This document shows, piece by piece, positions 17,743-28,728 of a DNA stretch of 64,000 bases (position 1 is the stretch's first letter; each line of letters starts with the position of its first letter). The DNA comes from an uncultured Opitutaceae bacterium (GTDB lineage: Bacteria > Verrucomicrobiota > Verrucomicrobiia > Opitutales > Opitutaceae): NCBI GenBank assembly GCA_937902925.1, contig CALFNN010000060.1:1-64000 (forward strand), read 5' to 3'. The position numbers and the translations under genes are program-made. The notes below the pieces were generated by a model, which had not been told where the DNA came from, searched no databases, and saw nothing but the letters and a program-made list of their open reading frames with translations.

Positions 17743-18807
17743 TCAGAAGAACAGGAAGCGCTTCTTCTTGGGCGTGTCGCCCTCGCCCTTGCCCTCGGCG
17801 GGGACCTTCTTGCCGGCGGCCTTGGCCTCGACGTCGGCGAGGCGGAGCTTGGCGCGCTTGGCGACGGCGGAATCGGGATAGGTCGTGATGGCCTCGTTGT
17901 AGAACACGCGCGCCGCCGTGAAATTGTTGCGCTTGTAGAAGTAGAAGTCGGCCATCTTCATTTTGCTCTCGGCCATCATCGTCTTCATCTGGTCGAGACC
18001 CTTCTCGGCGACGGCGATGTTGTTGTCGCCCGGGAAGAGCAGCATGAAGTCGGTATAATACGTGATCGATTCCTTGGTGGCGGCCTGGTCGTAGTAGGGG
18101 CCGTCGACGAGGGTGGCGTCGATCTGCGCCATCTTGAGGTAGGCGTCGGGGGCGAGGAGATTCTGCGGATAGTTGTTGATCATCCGGTCGAGCGCATCGA
18201 TGGCGTCCTCGGTGTTGCCGAGCTTCTGGTGGCCGATGGCGACGTTCATCAACGACAGCGGCGCGTAGTCGCTGTAGGGGGCGTTGACGATGATGGTCTC
18301 GAAATAACCGATGGCGCGCTCGCGGGCGACGAAACCGGGCAGGAGGCCGAAGAACATCCGGCCGCGGGCGCCGTTGAGGAGGGCGCGGGCGATGTTGTAT
18401 TGCTCGCCGATGATTTCGTTGAAGCGCTTGGTGTTCGGGTAGCGGCCGATGACGCCTTGGAAATCCTCGAAGGCCCGGGTGTAGTCCTTGCCCGCGAGCC
18501 GGAGCTTGGCGGAGCGGTAGAGCGCCTCGGGGGCGTAGATGGAATTCGGGTAGCGCCGCGCGACGTTGGCGTATCCCTTGATCGCGGAGTGATTGCTGCC
18601 CTTTTCCTCGGCGGAGCGGGCCGAATTCATCAGGTCGAGGGCCTTCCGGCCGTCAGCCTCGGTCAGGCCGGCGAGGACGCCGTTTTCGAGCCGCCAGCCG
18701 GATTCCTTGCTCCAGACGAGGTCGGCGCGGGCGGCGGCGACCAGGAGACCGAGCACGGAAAACAGGAGAACGAGGATCGCGAGCGGACGGGCGGGGAGGA
18801 GACGCAT
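17743..18807 (-). CDS. bamD: Outer membrane protein assembly factor BamD-like protein
   Basis: This is a 354-residue TPR protein. A signal peptide ends near residue 28 (LLVAAARA). Repeated helical hairpins follow, for example GYANVARRYPNSIYAPEALYR and FQGVIGRYPNTKRFNEI, matching BamD, the lipoprotein partner of BamA. Unlike classical BamD there is no lipobox Cys after the signal peptide, so it may be periplasmic or anchored differently. The C-terminus is Lys-rich (DTPKKKRFLFF). It lies 12 bp after fabH in the same direction. Confidence 0.85.
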   Translation of the reverse strand: MRLLPARPLAILVLLFSVLGLLVAAARADLVWSKESGWRLENGVLAGLTEADGRKALDLMNSARSAEEKGSNHSAIKGYANVARRYPNSIYAPEALYRSAKLRLAGKDYTRAFEDFQGVIGRYPNTKRFNEIIGEQYNIARALLNGARGRMFFGLLPGFVARERAIGYFETIIVNAPYSDYAPLSLMNVAIGHQKLGNTEDAIDALDRMINNYPQNLLAPDAYLKMAQIDATLVDGPYYDQAATKESITYYTDFMLLFPGDNNIAVAEKGLDQMKTMMAESKMKMADFYFYKRNNFTAARVFYNEAITTYPDSAVAKRAKLRLADVEAKAAGKKVPAEGKGEGDTPKKKRFLFF

Positions 18808-18819
18808 TGAGAAAATCGT

Positions 18820-19812
<993 letters not shown>

Positions 19813-19864
19813 TACGTGGGCGAAGTCGGTAAGGGTCGCGTGAGGCCGGGCGGGAAGCGGCGGC

Positions 19865-20923
19865 TCAGGCGAGCACGGCGGTGCCGAGGGCGGCGTTGGC
19901 GAGGGCGACGTCGGCCTCGATGAGCGAGTTCATGTCGGCCTTGAGGATTTCGTTGGCGGCGTGGATGGCGCTCTTGATGGCGCGGCGGTTGGCGGAACCG
20001 TGGGCCTTGAGGATGTTGCCGTTGAGGCCGAGGAGCGGCGCACCGCTGTAGCGCTCGGGGTTGATGCGCTCCTTGAACGAGTCGAAGGCACCCTTGGAGA
20101 GGATGCCGCCGGCGAAGCGGAGCGGGTTGGCGTTCATCTCCTCCTTGAGCATCGTCTTGAAGAACTTCACGAGCGATTCCCAGCTCTTGAGCATGATGTT
20201 GCCGACGAAACCGTCGCAGACCACGACGTCGACGTGCTCGGCGAAGACATGGAAGCCCTCGATGGGCCCGGCGTAGTTGATGATCGGGCCGATGCGCCGG
20301 AGCAGCTCGTGGGTCTCGGTGATGAGGGCGTTGCCCTTGCCCTCCTCGGTGCCGATGTTCATCAGGCCGACGCGGGGAGATTTCACGCCGAGCATGACGC
20401 GGCAATAGTGGCTGCCGAGAATCGCGTTGTGGACGAGGTGCTCGGCCTTGGCCTCGGGATTGGCGCCGGCGTCGATCAGGACGAAGTGACCGCCCTGGCG
20501 CGGGCAGATCGCGGCGAGGGCGGGGCGGGCGACGCCCTCCATCGTGCGGAGTCGGAGCGTGCCGCCGGCCATCAAGGCGCCGGTGTTGCCGCAACTGACG
20601 ACGGCGTCGGCCTGGCCGTTCTTCACGAGCTCGATGGCGCGGACCATCGAGGAGTCCTTTTTCCGCTTCAGGGCGTTGAGCGGCTTGTCCTCCATCGTGA
20701 TGACCTCGGAGGCGTGCGAGATCGCGAGCCGCGAATCGCCGTCCAAGCCGGCCTCGTCAACCAGCGGGCGGAGGACCGACTGATCGCCGACGAGCGTGAC
20801 CGGGCGGAGGGAGTGGTATTGGTGCAACGCGAGCCGGACGGCGGCGACCACCTCGGCAGGGCCGAGATCGCCACCCATCGCGTCGACTGCTATGCGTCCC
20901 GTCGCGCCGGAGTTGGTGACCAT
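19865..20923 (-). CDS. plsX: Phosphate acyltransferase PlsX
   Basis: PlsX is 352 residues long. It makes acyl-phosphate from acyl-ACP for phospholipid synthesis. Family motifs include [62 protein letters not shown] and a C-terminal [18 protein letters not shown]. It sits between rpmF and fabH on the same strand. Confidence 0.97.
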   Translation of the reverse strand: MVTNSGATGRIAVDAMGGDLGPAEVVAAVRLALHQYHSLRPVTLVGDQSVLRPLVDEAGLDGDSRLAISHASEVITMEDKPLNALKRKKDSSMVRAIELVKNGQADAVVSCGNTGALMAGGTLRLRTMEGVARPALAAICPRQGGHFVLIDAGANPEAKAEHLVHNAILGSHYCRVMLGVKSPRVGLMNIGTEEGKGNALITETHELLRRIGPIINYAGPIEGFHVFAEHVDVVVCDGFVGNIMLKSWESLVKFFKTMLKEEMNANPLRFAGGILSKGAFDSFKERINPERYSGAPLLGLNGNILKAHGSANRRAIKSAIHAANEILKADMNSLIEADVALANAALGTAVLA

Positions 20924-20958
20924 CGCAGGGATGGCGGGGGTGGAAAAAGCCCGCGGGC

Positions 20959-21138
20959 TCAGACCTCGACGTTGAGGACCTGGCGGCCGCGATACATGCC
21001 GTTCTTGGGGTTGACACGATGGGGCCGGAAGGCGCTGCCATCGGTCGGGTCCTTGGCGAATTCGGGCGCGATGAAAGCGTTGCCAGCGCGACGGTTGGCG
21101 CTGCGGCGTTTGGACTGCTTGCGTTTCGGATTAGCCAT
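20959..21138 (-). CDS. rpmF: 50S ribosomal protein L32
   Basis: This is a 59-residue basic protein. The N-terminus MANPKRKQSKRRSANRRA is canonical for L32, and it ends in VNPKNGMYRGRQVLNVEV. It appears to lack the paired Cys zinc-binding motif, as in zinc-independent L32 variants. The ATG at 21138 is certain from family comparison; the open frame continues upstream without meaning. It is the first gene of the rpmF-plsX-fabH group. Confidence 0.95.
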   Translation of the reverse strand: MANPKRKQSKRRSANRRAGNAFIAPEFAKDPTDGSAFRPHRVNPKNGMYRGRQVLNVEV

Positions 21139-21240
21139 GGTGAGTGGTGCGATTTTGAGTGCGGACGCCGCTTCAAGGACGCCTGCGGGTTTTGTGAAAG
21201 GGTCGGAGTAAAGGGCGCGGAATTGGCGCGTCAAGCGTCC

Positions 21241-22344
21241 TTATTGCAGGTAACCGGCCGCGAGCAGGGCGGCGAGCGCCGCGGCCATCGCGAGGCGGTA
21301 GTAGGCGAAGGCCGCGAGCCCGTGGCCCGCGAGCCAGCCGACCAGCCAGCGCACGCACAAGGCCGCCGTGACCGCGGCCACGACGCAGCCGAGCAGGACG
21401 TGCGACCAGCCGAAGACCTGGATCATCGCGGCGCCGCTTTGGTAGCTCTTGTAGACCGTCGCGGCGGTGAGGGTGACGAACCCGAGGATGAAACTGAACT
21501 CCGCCGCCCGGCGCGGATCGAGCCCGGCGAAATAGCCGCCGACAATCGTGGTCATCGACCGGCTCATGCCCGGCCACAGGGCGAGGCATTGCAGCGCCCC
21601 GATGCCCGCCGCGGCGTGGGGCGCGACCTGGGCCAGGCCGTCGTCGGCGGCATGCAGCTTGAAATGCCGGCGGCGCCACTGCTCGGCGAATAGCATCAGC
21701 CCCGCGCCGACCACCTGCGCCACGATGACCGGGACGACCGAGAACAGCCGGGTGTCGATCCAGTCGTGCACGAGCAACCCGACGACCGCGGCCGGGACGA
21801 ACGCGATCAGGACGTTGATGAGCAGCCGCAGGCCGGCCGGGTCGCGGCCGAGCGCGCCGCGAAACATGGCGCGAAATTGCGGCCAGTAGAGCAGGGCAAC
21901 GGCGGCGATGGCGCCGAACTGGATGACGATGTTGTAGGTTTTCGCCGCGAGATTGAGCGTGAGCGGAATCCCTTCCGGCGCGTCGACCTTCGGCTCGCGT
22001 CCGACGAGGTGCAGCAACCAGCGTTTGATCGCCCCGGTCCGGCTCTCGCGGCGCTCGGCGGCCGGCGGCTTGAACCAAAGCGGCCGGCCGGCGGCATCCA
22101 TCAGCGGCTGGTCGGAATCGAGGCCGAGCGCCCGGCTCGCGACGACCAGGTGCCCGGTGGAGGAAATGGGGAGAAACTCCGTGACGCCCTCGATGACGCC
22201 GAGCACGAAGGCATCGGTCACGCTGAGTTCGGCGGCCGGGGCCCGCAGGTCCGTGGGAATCGCCGGAATTTTCTCCTGGGCCGGCGCCGACAACGGGAGC
22301 AGGGCGGGCACGAGCGCCACGACAGCGAGAAGGAAATTTCGCAC
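21241..22344 (-). CDS. uppP: Undecaprenyl-diphosphatase UppP/BacA
   Basis: This 367-residue integral membrane enzyme recycles undecaprenyl diphosphate for peptidoglycan and O-antigen synthesis. The active-site blocks are clear: EGVTEFLPISSTGHLVV and PGMSRSMTTIVGGYFAGL. The protein is about 95 residues longer than the usual 270. It has an extra N-terminal hydrophobic segment like a signal peptide (FLLAVVALVPALLPLSAPAQ). It also has an insertion of about 50 residues between the first motif and the next helix (WFKPPAAERRESRTGAIKR). Both additions are oddities. Confidence 0.9.
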   Translation of the reverse strand: MRNFLLAVVALVPALLPLSAPAQEKIPAIPTDLRAPAAELSVTDAFVLGVIEGVTEFLPISSTGHLVVASRALGLDSDQPLMDAAGRPLWFKPPAAERRESRTGAIKRWLLHLVGREPKVDAPEGIPLTLNLAAKTYNIVIQFGAIAAVALLYWPQFRAMFRGALGRDPAGLRLLINVLIAFVPAAVVGLLVHDWIDTRLFSVVPVIVAQVVGAGLMLFAEQWRRRHFKLHAADDGLAQVAPHAAAGIGALQCLALWPGMSRSMTTIVGGYFAGLDPRRAAEFSFILGFVTLTAATVYKSYQSGAAMIQVFGWSHVLLGCVVAAVTAALCVRWLVGWLAGHGLAAFAYYRLAMAAALAALLAAGYLQ

Positions 22345-22421
22345 GCGGGTTGGTTTCAGTTTTGGCGGAAGGGCGCAAATTTATTTGCGGCGGGCCGCGC
22401 CGCCGCCTGACTCGGCCGTGC

Positions 22422-23468
22422 ATGTCGACGCTGCCCGAACTCATCACCCAGCTGGCCGCCGGTCGAGACCTGGCCGCCGTCGAGGTGGAGCGGGCGGCCG
22501 CGGCGCTCGCGGCCCCCGAGGCCGGCGAAGCGGAAAAGGCCGCGTTCCTGACGGCGCTGGCGGCGAAAGGCGAGACGGCGGCCGAGGTCGCGGCATTTGC
22601 GGCGGCGTTCCGGCAACGGGCGGTCGATCCGGGCGTCGCGGCGTGGGCGCCGCGGGCGATCGACATCGTGGGCACGGGCGGCGACCAGGCGGGCGGGTTC
22701 AATATTTCCAGCCTCGTCGTGCTGGTGCTGGCGAGCGCCGGCGTGACCGTGATGAAACACGGCAACCGCGGCATCACCTCGAAATGCGGCAGCGCCGACC
22801 TGCTGGGCGCGCTCGGCGTGGACCTGGCGGCGTCGCCGGAAAAACTGCGGCGGGCGCTCGACGAGCTCGGGTTCGTTTTCTTTTTCGCGCCGAACTACCA
22901 CCCGGCGTTCAAGCACATCGCGCCGGTGCGGAAGGCGCTGGCGGCGCGGGGCCAGCGGTCGGTGTTCAACATCCTCGGGCCGCTGATCAATCCGGGACGG
23001 CCGGCGCACGTGCTGCTCGGCGTGTTCGCGGAGCCGTGGGTGGAAAAACTCGCGGGCGCGCTGGAGACGCTCGGGGAACAGACCGGCGTCGCGGCGCACG
23101 GCGTGATCGCGCCAGGCCGGGGGATCGACGAACTCACCACCGCGACGGCGAACCGCGTGCGGGGGTTCGGGCGGCTCCGGGCCATCGATGGCGAGTGGCG
23201 CGCACCGGATTTCGGCCTGGCGGTCTCGCCGTTTGCCGATCTCGCGGGCGGAGACCTCCCGGCGAATCAGGCGATTGTCGAGGCGCTGCTCGCGGGTCGC
23301 GGCCCCAGGGGGCTCGTGGACACGATCGTGCTCAACGCGGCCGTTGCGATGTGGATTGTCGGCAAGGTGCCGCAAGCGCGCGACGGCCTGGCGCCGGCCC
23401 GGGAGCTTTTGCTCGGCGGCGCGGTGGCGAAGAAGATCGAGGCGACGCGGGAGTTTTTCCGCTCATGA
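22422..23468 (+). CDS. trpD: Anthranilate phosphoribosyltransferase
   Basis: This 348-residue enzyme of tryptophan synthesis transfers the phosphoribosyl group of PRPP to anthranilate. Motifs: IVGTGGDQAGGFNISS, KHGNRGITSKCGSADLLGALG, FAPNYHPAFKHIAPVRK and NILGPLINPGRP. Small departures from the usual GTGGDG and KHGNRSVSSKSG wording are present but conservative. The ATG at 22422 fits the family N-terminus. No other trp genes adjoin. Its last codons overlap glmM by ATGA. Confidence 0.9.
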   Translation: MSTLPELITQLAAGRDLAAVEVERAAAALAAPEAGEAEKAAFLTALAAKGETAAEVAAFAAAFRQRAVDPGVAAWAPRAIDIVGTGGDQAGGFNISSLVVLVLASAGVTVMKHGNRGITSKCGSADLLGALGVDLAASPEKLRRALDELGFVFFFAPNYHPAFKHIAPVRKALAARGQRSVFNILGPLINPGRPAHVLLGVFAEPWVEKLAGALETLGEQTGVAAHGVIAPGRGIDELTTATANRVRGFGRLRAIDGEWRAPDFGLAVSPFADLAGGDLPANQAIVEALLAGRGPRGLVDTIVLNAAVAMWIVGKVPQARDGLAPARELLLGGAVAKKIEATREFFRS

Positions 23469-24799
23469 GCCGGAAGTATTTCGGCACGGACGGCGTGCGC
23501 GGACCGTATGGCGGGCCGATGGTGAACGAGGAATTTGCCGCGCGGCTGGGTTTCGCGGCCGCGGCCTGGCTGGAGAAAAAGGGCCGGGTGCTGATCGGGC
23601 GCGACACGCGTTTTTCGGGCGGGGCGCTGGCGGCGGCCGTCGCGCGCGGCCTGCGGGCGGGCGGGGCGGAGGCGGCTTTGCTGGGCGTCGTGCCGACGCC
23701 GGCGGTGTCGCGGGCGGTTCGCGCGGAGGGCGCGATGCTCGGGGTCGTCGTCACCGCCTCGCACAATCCGGCGGCGGACAACGGCATCAAGTTTTTCGGC
23801 GCCGGCGGCATGAAGCTGACCGACCGCGACGAAGAGGAGATCGAGCGCCTGTTGCCCGGGGCGAGCCTGGTTTCAACCTGGCCGGAGCCGTCGAACCAGA
23901 TCCTGGCGAATGCGGCCGCGAGCTACACCGACGCAACCCGGGCGCTCCTGCCGGCCGGTGCGCTCGCGGGCTGGCGGGTCGTGCTCGACACGGCCAATGG
24001 CGCGACGTGTGCGACGAGTCCGGCGGTGCTGCGCGCGCTCGGAGCGGACGTGATTGGAATCGGCGACGCGCCCGACGGCCGGAACATCAATGCGGGCGTC
24101 GGCAGCGAGCACCCGGAGCAACTGGCGGCGCGGGTGCGGCGCGACCGGGCGCGGCTCGGAATCGCCCACGATGGCGACGGCGACCGGTGCGTGTTGTGCG
24201 ACGAGGCCGGCGACGTGCTCGATGGCGACGAAATCATGGCGATGCTTGCCACGCACGCGTTGTCCCGCGGCACGCTCGCGAAAAAGACGCTCGTCGTCAC
24301 GGTGCAGAGCAATCTCGGCGTCGATGCGGCAATCGGGGCCGTGGGGGGACGGGTCGTGCGGACGGCGGTCGGCGACCGCTACGTGATCGAGCGGATGTTG
24401 ACGGAGGGCGCGACGCTCGGCGGCGAGTCGTCCGGCCACATCATCTGCTCCGAGATCTCGCCGACGGGCGACGGGTTGGTCGCGGCGTTGAAAGTGATCG
24501 AGGTCATGCGCGCGACCGGCAAGCCGCTGTCGGAGTTGCGCCGGGTGCTGAAGAAATTTCCGCAGCGGAGCACGACATTGACGGTGCGGGAGAAACGGCC
24601 GCTGGAGTCGTTGCGCGAACTGCCGGCGGCGATCCGGGCGGTGGAGGCGGAGCTGGGCGCGCGCGGCCGGGTGTTGGTGCGCTATTCCGGCACGGAGCCG
24701 AAGCTGCGGCTGCTCGTCGAGGGCGAGGACGAGGCGCGCGTGCGCGCGGCGCTCGACCGGTTGCTGGCGGCGGCACGCGCGGAACTGGCGGGAAACTGA
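23465..24799 (+). CDS. glmM: Phosphoglucosamine mutase
   Basis: This 444-residue enzyme converts glucosamine-6-phosphate to glucosamine-1-phosphate on the route to UDP-GlcNAc. The N-terminus KYFGTDGVRG is diagnostic. The phosphoserine lies at about residue 99 in VVTASHNP. The metal loop HDGDGDRC, the sugar loop GGESSGHI and the phosphate-binding RYSGTEPKLRLLVEG are all present. The start overlaps the trpD stop by 4 bp, implying translational coupling. Confidence 0.96.
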   Translation: MSRKYFGTDGVRGPYGGPMVNEEFAARLGFAAAAWLEKKGRVLIGRDTRFSGGALAAAVARGLRAGGAEAALLGVVPTPAVSRAVRAEGAMLGVVVTASHNPAADNGIKFFGAGGMKLTDRDEEEIERLLPGASLVSTWPEPSNQILANAAASYTDATRALLPAGALAGWRVVLDTANGATCATSPAVLRALGADVIGIGDAPDGRNINAGVGSEHPEQLAARVRRDRARLGIAHDGDGDRCVLCDEAGDVLDGDEIMAMLATHALSRGTLAKKTLVVTVQSNLGVDAAIGAVGGRVVRTAVGDRYVIERMLTEGATLGGESSGHIICSEISPTGDGLVAALKVIEVMRATGKPLSELRRVLKKFPQRSTTLTVREKRPLESLRELPAAIRAVEAELGARGRVLVRYSGTEPKLRLLVEGEDEARVRAALDRLLAAARAELAGN

Positions 24800-24817
24800 A
24801 CGCGGCGCGGGCGGGCG

Positions 24818-27106
24818 TCAGTTCGACGCGGGGGCCGGGCCGGTGAGATCGGCCTGGGCGCGGGCGAGGTTCGTTTTCGCTTCCTGATAATCCGGCGCCT
24901 CGTGCACGGCCTCGGCGAAGTGCGCCGCCGCCTCGCGCAGCCGGCCGCTGCGGGCGAGCGCGAGGCCGAGGTTGTTGTGCGCGCGGGGATTGGCGGGCTT
25001 GAGCCGGAGCGCCTGCTCGTAGTGCGGAATCGCATCGGCGTCGCGGTCGAGCGCAGCGAGGGCGTTGCCGAGATTGTTGTGGGCCTCGGCGTAGTCGGGA
25101 CGGAGGCGCACGGCTTCGCCGTAGGCATTCGCGGCGTCGGCAAATCGTCCGGCGGCGGCAAGGGCGTTGCCGAGGTTGTAGCGGGTCTCGGCGTCGTCGG
25201 GCCGCAGGCGGATGGCCTCGGCATAGGCCGCGAGCGCCTCGTCGAGGTGGCCGGTGGCGAGGAGCGCGTTGCCCCAGGCGAGACGGGCGATCGCGTCGTC
25301 GGGCGCAAGCTTGAGACCGGCGGCGAACTCGGCGTGCGCCTCCGGAACCTGGCCGGACTGCAGCAGGGCGTCGGCGAGATTGTAGTGGGCGTCGGCGTAA
25401 TTGGGGCGGAGCCGGAGAGCCTCGTGGAGGTGATCGAGCGCGGCGGGCACCTCGCCGCGGCGGAGCAGGGCATTGGCGAGTGCGTTGTGCGCTTCCGGGA
25501 AACGCGGCTTCGAGTGCAACGCACGCTGGTAACGGGAAAACGCCTCGCCGGTGTGCCCCAGCGTGTCGAGCGCGACGCCGAGATTGAGATTGGCCGCGGG
25601 AAAATCCGGCTCGAGGCGAAGCGCGATCTCGAGATGCGGAATCGCCTCGGCGGGCCGGCCGGCCTCGGTCAGGAGGTTGGCGAGGCTGGTGTGGGCCTCG
25701 ACATAGGCGGGACGAAGGCGGAGGGCGGCCTCGTATTCGGCCATCGCGTCGGACTTGCGGTCCACGGAGGCGAGCGCGACGCCCAGGCCGTAGTGGGCGA
25801 TCGCACTGGACGGGCGTTTCGCGACCGTGTCGCGCCAGAGGGAAATCTCGCTGCGGTAGTCGGTGTTGCGGCGGGCGGTCAGGAAGCCGAGCGCGAGCAC
25901 GGCCACCAGCAATCCGGCCGGCAAGCGACGCCCGAGCAGCGGGTAGACCGCCGGCACGACGAGCGCGAGCACGGCGGCGAGCGGCAGATACATGCGGTGC
26001 TCGACGATCATCTGGGTCGTGCCGGGCACAAGCGAAGTCGGCGCAAGGATCGCGAAAAACAGGACGCCGAGGAATCCGGCCGCGGGTTTGCGCCAGAGGG
26101 CGAGCAGGGTGCCGGCGACGAGCGCGATGACGAGGACGGCGTCGCCGGCGACGTCGGCGGCGTGTTGAATCCAGAACGTGCCGTAGTCGAAGACGAGCGG
26201 CTGCGGCCAGAACGACAGCGCGACGTAGCGCGTCAGCGCGGGAAACTGGGTGAGCAGGTAGCGCCCCCACGACACCCCAACGTCGAACCCCGCCGAACCG
26301 CCGCGGTCGCCGCCGGTGCTGAGCACGAGCGCACCGAGCAGAACCCAGGTTGCGAGCAGGCCGGCATGAAACCGCCAGCGCCGCCGCCACGCCGCGGCGA
26401 ACGTGCCGGCGACGAACGTGCGGTCGAAGAGAAAAACGAGGACGGGCGCGGAAACCATGTTTTCCTTCGTGGCCATGCCGAGCAGGCACGCGGCAAACGC
26501 CGCGGCCAGCCATCCGCGGCGGCCGCCGTCGACGAGAGCTTCGTCCGGCGCCGCGGACTCCACGGCGCGCACGAAGCAATAGAGCGTGAGGAGGTAGAAC
26601 AGCGACATCAGCGACTCGGCGCGCTGGGCCACGTAGCTGACCGCCTCGGTTTGGAGCGGGTGGACAATCCAGAGGGCGGCGACGGCGAAGGCCAGCCACC
26701 GCGCGGTGGCCGCACCGCCGAACCGGTCGCGCAGCGACGGTTGCAGCAACGTGTGGCGGACGAGTCCGAAGAGGGTGAGCCCCGCGAGCGCGTGGATCAG
26801 GAGGTTGAGCAGGTGATAGCCGGGCACCTGCGTGCCGCCGAGCGCGTGATTGATGGCGAAGCTGAGATTCAGGATCGGCCGGCCGGCGGCGGTCAGGCTC
26901 TCGGGTGGCGGCCGCAGCACCGCGCCGAGTTGCGCGAGATGTTCAAGCGAAGGGTTGTCGAGGATGGCGGCCTTGTCGTCGTAGACGAAGGGACCGGAGA
27001 GACCGTTCGCGTAGGCCGCGAAGGCGGCCAGCACCAACACCCGGCCGAGCCACGCGACATCGCGCGATCGGAGCGCGGAGGCGGGCGGGGCGGGTGAGGG
27101 GGGCAT
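24818..27106 (-). CDS. TMTC-like membrane protein with C-terminal TPR repeats
   Basis: This is a 762-residue protein. The N-terminal half (about 1-425) contains roughly ten membrane helices with the early motif GPFVYDDKAAILDNPSL, then RPILNLSFAINHALGG and WIVHPLQTEAVSYVAQRAE. This resembles GT-C-fold proteins such as eukaryotic TMTC (DUF1736). The C-terminal third is about nine tetratricopeptide repeats of 34 residues (for example YNLGNALAAAGRFADAANAYGEA). An O-mannosyl or other lipid-linked glycosyl transferase role is suggested by the fold but is unproven. The start at 27106 (MPPSPAPP) avoids a meaningless upstream extension. The gene converges on glmM. Confidence 0.82.
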   Translation of the reverse strand: MPPSPAPPASALRSRDVAWLGRVLVLAAFAAYANGLSGPFVYDDKAAILDNPSLEHLAQLGAVLRPPPESLTAAGRPILNLSFAINHALGGTQVPGYHLLNLLIHALAGLTLFGLVRHTLLQPSLRDRFGGAATARWLAFAVAALWIVHPLQTEAVSYVAQRAESLMSLFYLLTLYCFVRAVESAAPDEALVDGGRRGWLAAAFAACLLGMATKENMVSAPVLVFLFDRTFVAGTFAAAWRRRWRFHAGLLATWVLLGALVLSTGGDRGGSAGFDVGVSWGRYLLTQFPALTRYVALSFWPQPLVFDYGTFWIQHAADVAGDAVLVIALVAGTLLALWRKPAAGFLGVLFFAILAPTSLVPGTTQMIVEHRMYLPLAAVLALVVPAVYPLLGRRLPAGLLVAVLALGFLTARRNTDYRSEISLWRDTVAKRPSSAIAHYGLGVALASVDRKSDAMAEYEAALRLRPAYVEAHTSLANLLTEAGRPAEAIPHLEIALRLEPDFPAANLNLGVALDTLGHTGEAFSRYQRALHSKPRFPEAHNALANALLRRGEVPAALDHLHEALRLRPNYADAHYNLADALLQSGQVPEAHAEFAAGLKLAPDDAIARLAWGNALLATGHLDEALAAYAEAIRLRPDDAETRYNLGNALAAAGRFADAANAYGEAVRLRPDYAEAHNNLGNALAALDRDADAIPHYEQALRLKPANPRAHNNLGLALARSGRLREAAAHFAEAVHEAPDYQEAKTNLARAQADLTGPAPASN

Positions 27107-27293
27107 CGGGGAAAACAGGAAGGGGGGCGGCGACCGGAGGTGCGGAGGAGTGAGCCAGCAAATGTGCGGACACCCAGCCAAAAACGAAAAGCGGAAAATG
27201 CGCCGGGCCCGCGGGGCCGGTCCGCCGGACGCGTCTTCGCGCCGACTCTAGCGTTGACCGATTTTGGCGCCGGAGCTTCGCTCCGCTTCCCGT

Positions 27294-28688
27294 ATGCCCG
27301 AAGTTCCCGTCGCTTCGCTCGACCCCCGGCAGCAAAAGCTGATGGAGAACGCGCGCATCGCACTCGAGCGCGGCAACCTCGATTACGTGGCCGAGGTCAC
27401 CGCGCAAGTCCTGAAGGCGGCGCCCGGCTGTCTCCCGGTGCGGCGATTGCAACGCGTGGCGCAGTTGCGGCGGGCGCGCGGCAAGGGCGGTTTCATGGCG
27501 AAGACGCTGAGCGGTTTTTCCACGGCGCCGTTCATGCTCGGCGGCGGCCGGAAGGAGCCGGCGAAGCTGCTGGAGATGGCCGAGGGCTTTCTGGCGAAGG
27601 ATCCGACGAGCGTGCCCGCGCTCAAGATGCTGGCGGAGGCCGCCGGCGGACTCGGATTGCCGGAGACCGTGGCGTTTGCGCTCGACGCGATCCGCGAACT
27701 CGAGCCGGCGAACCGGGCCAACCTCCTGGCGCTCGGCGACGCGTGGCTGGCAGCCGGCAAGCCGGCGGACGCGTTGCGGATCGCGGACGAGATGCTGCGA
27801 ACGAAGCCCACCGATGGCGACGCGCAGAATCTCATGCGCAAGGCGTCGATCGCGCAGACCGTCACGTCGGGCAACTGGGAGTCGAAGGAATCTTTTCGCG
27901 ACAAGCTCAAGGACGAGGCGCAGGCGGTCTCGCTGGAACAGTCCGCGAAGGTCGTCCGGTCCGGCGACATGGCGCAGCGACTGCTCGCCGAGGCGCTCGA
28001 GCGGGTGGCGCGGGAACCGGCGAATCTCACGCATTATCGCGCGGTCGCGCAGGCTTATCGTCAGCAAGGCGACGTCGGCGAGGCGCTGGCGTGGGTGCGC
28101 AAGGCGCGCCAGCAGCCGGCGGGGGCGGCGGACGCCGCGCTCGAGAAACAGGAGAGCGAACTCGCGACCGAGCTGGTCGAGCGCCGACTGCAAGCGGCGG
28201 AAGCGGCGCTGGCGGCGGCGCCGGACGACCCGGCGGCGAAGGCGGCGCGGGAGGCGGCGGGCGCCGAGCTGGGGGAGTTCAAACTGGGCGAGGCGCGGCG
28301 CTACGTGGAGCGCTATCCGAACGACCATGCGGCGCGGCATGCGTATGGCGTGCTCTTGCTCGAGCGCGGGCAGACGGATGCGGCGATCGCGCAGTTTCAA
28401 CAGTCGCAGAAAGGTCCGCAGGTGCGCGTGGCGTCGCTGGTCGAGCTCGGCCGCTGTTTTCGGGCGAAGAAACTCTACGACCTCGCCGTCGCGCAACTGG
28501 GCGCCGCCAAGGCCGACCTCGGCGCGATGGACGAGCGGAAGAAGGATGTGATCTACGAGCTGGGCTCGTGCCTCGAACTGATGGGCCGGCGCGACGACGC
28601 GATCGCGGAGTTCAAGGCGATCTACAGCGAGGACATCGGGTTTCGCGACGTGGCCGAGAAGATCAATGCGTTCTATGCGAAGTCGTAG
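27294..28688 (+). CDS. Cytoplasmic TPR protein of unknown function
   Basis: This is a 464-residue protein without a signal peptide, rich in Ala, Arg and Glu helical repeats. TPR-like units include ALEKQESELATELVERRL and AYGVLLLERGQTDAAIAQF. A conserved middle block, FMAKTLSGFSTAPFMLGGGRK, is not a TPR. The start at 27294 (MPEVPVASLDPRQQKLMENAR) is preferred to an ATG ten codons earlier. The gene is divergent from the TMTC-like gene (187-bp gap). Proteins with this layout are common in the phylum but their function is unknown. Confidence 0.75.
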   Translation: MPEVPVASLDPRQQKLMENARIALERGNLDYVAEVTAQVLKAAPGCLPVRRLQRVAQLRRARGKGGFMAKTLSGFSTAPFMLGGGRKEPAKLLEMAEGFLAKDPTSVPALKMLAEAAGGLGLPETVAFALDAIRELEPANRANLLALGDAWLAAGKPADALRIADEMLRTKPTDGDAQNLMRKASIAQTVTSGNWESKESFRDKLKDEAQAVSLEQSAKVVRSGDMAQRLLAEALERVAREPANLTHYRAVAQAYRQQGDVGEALAWVRKARQQPAGAADAALEKQESELATELVERRLQAAEAALAAAPDDPAAKAAREAAGAELGEFKLGEARRYVERYPNDHAARHAYGVLLLERGQTDAAIAQFQQSQKGPQVRVASLVELGRCFRAKKLYDLAVAQLGAAKADLGAMDERKKDVIYELGSCLELMGRRDDAIAEFKAIYSEDIGFRDVAEKINAFYAKS

Positions 28689-28728
28689 GCCCAGCAGCCC
28701 GGTGCCAGGCCAACACAGAATTTACCCC

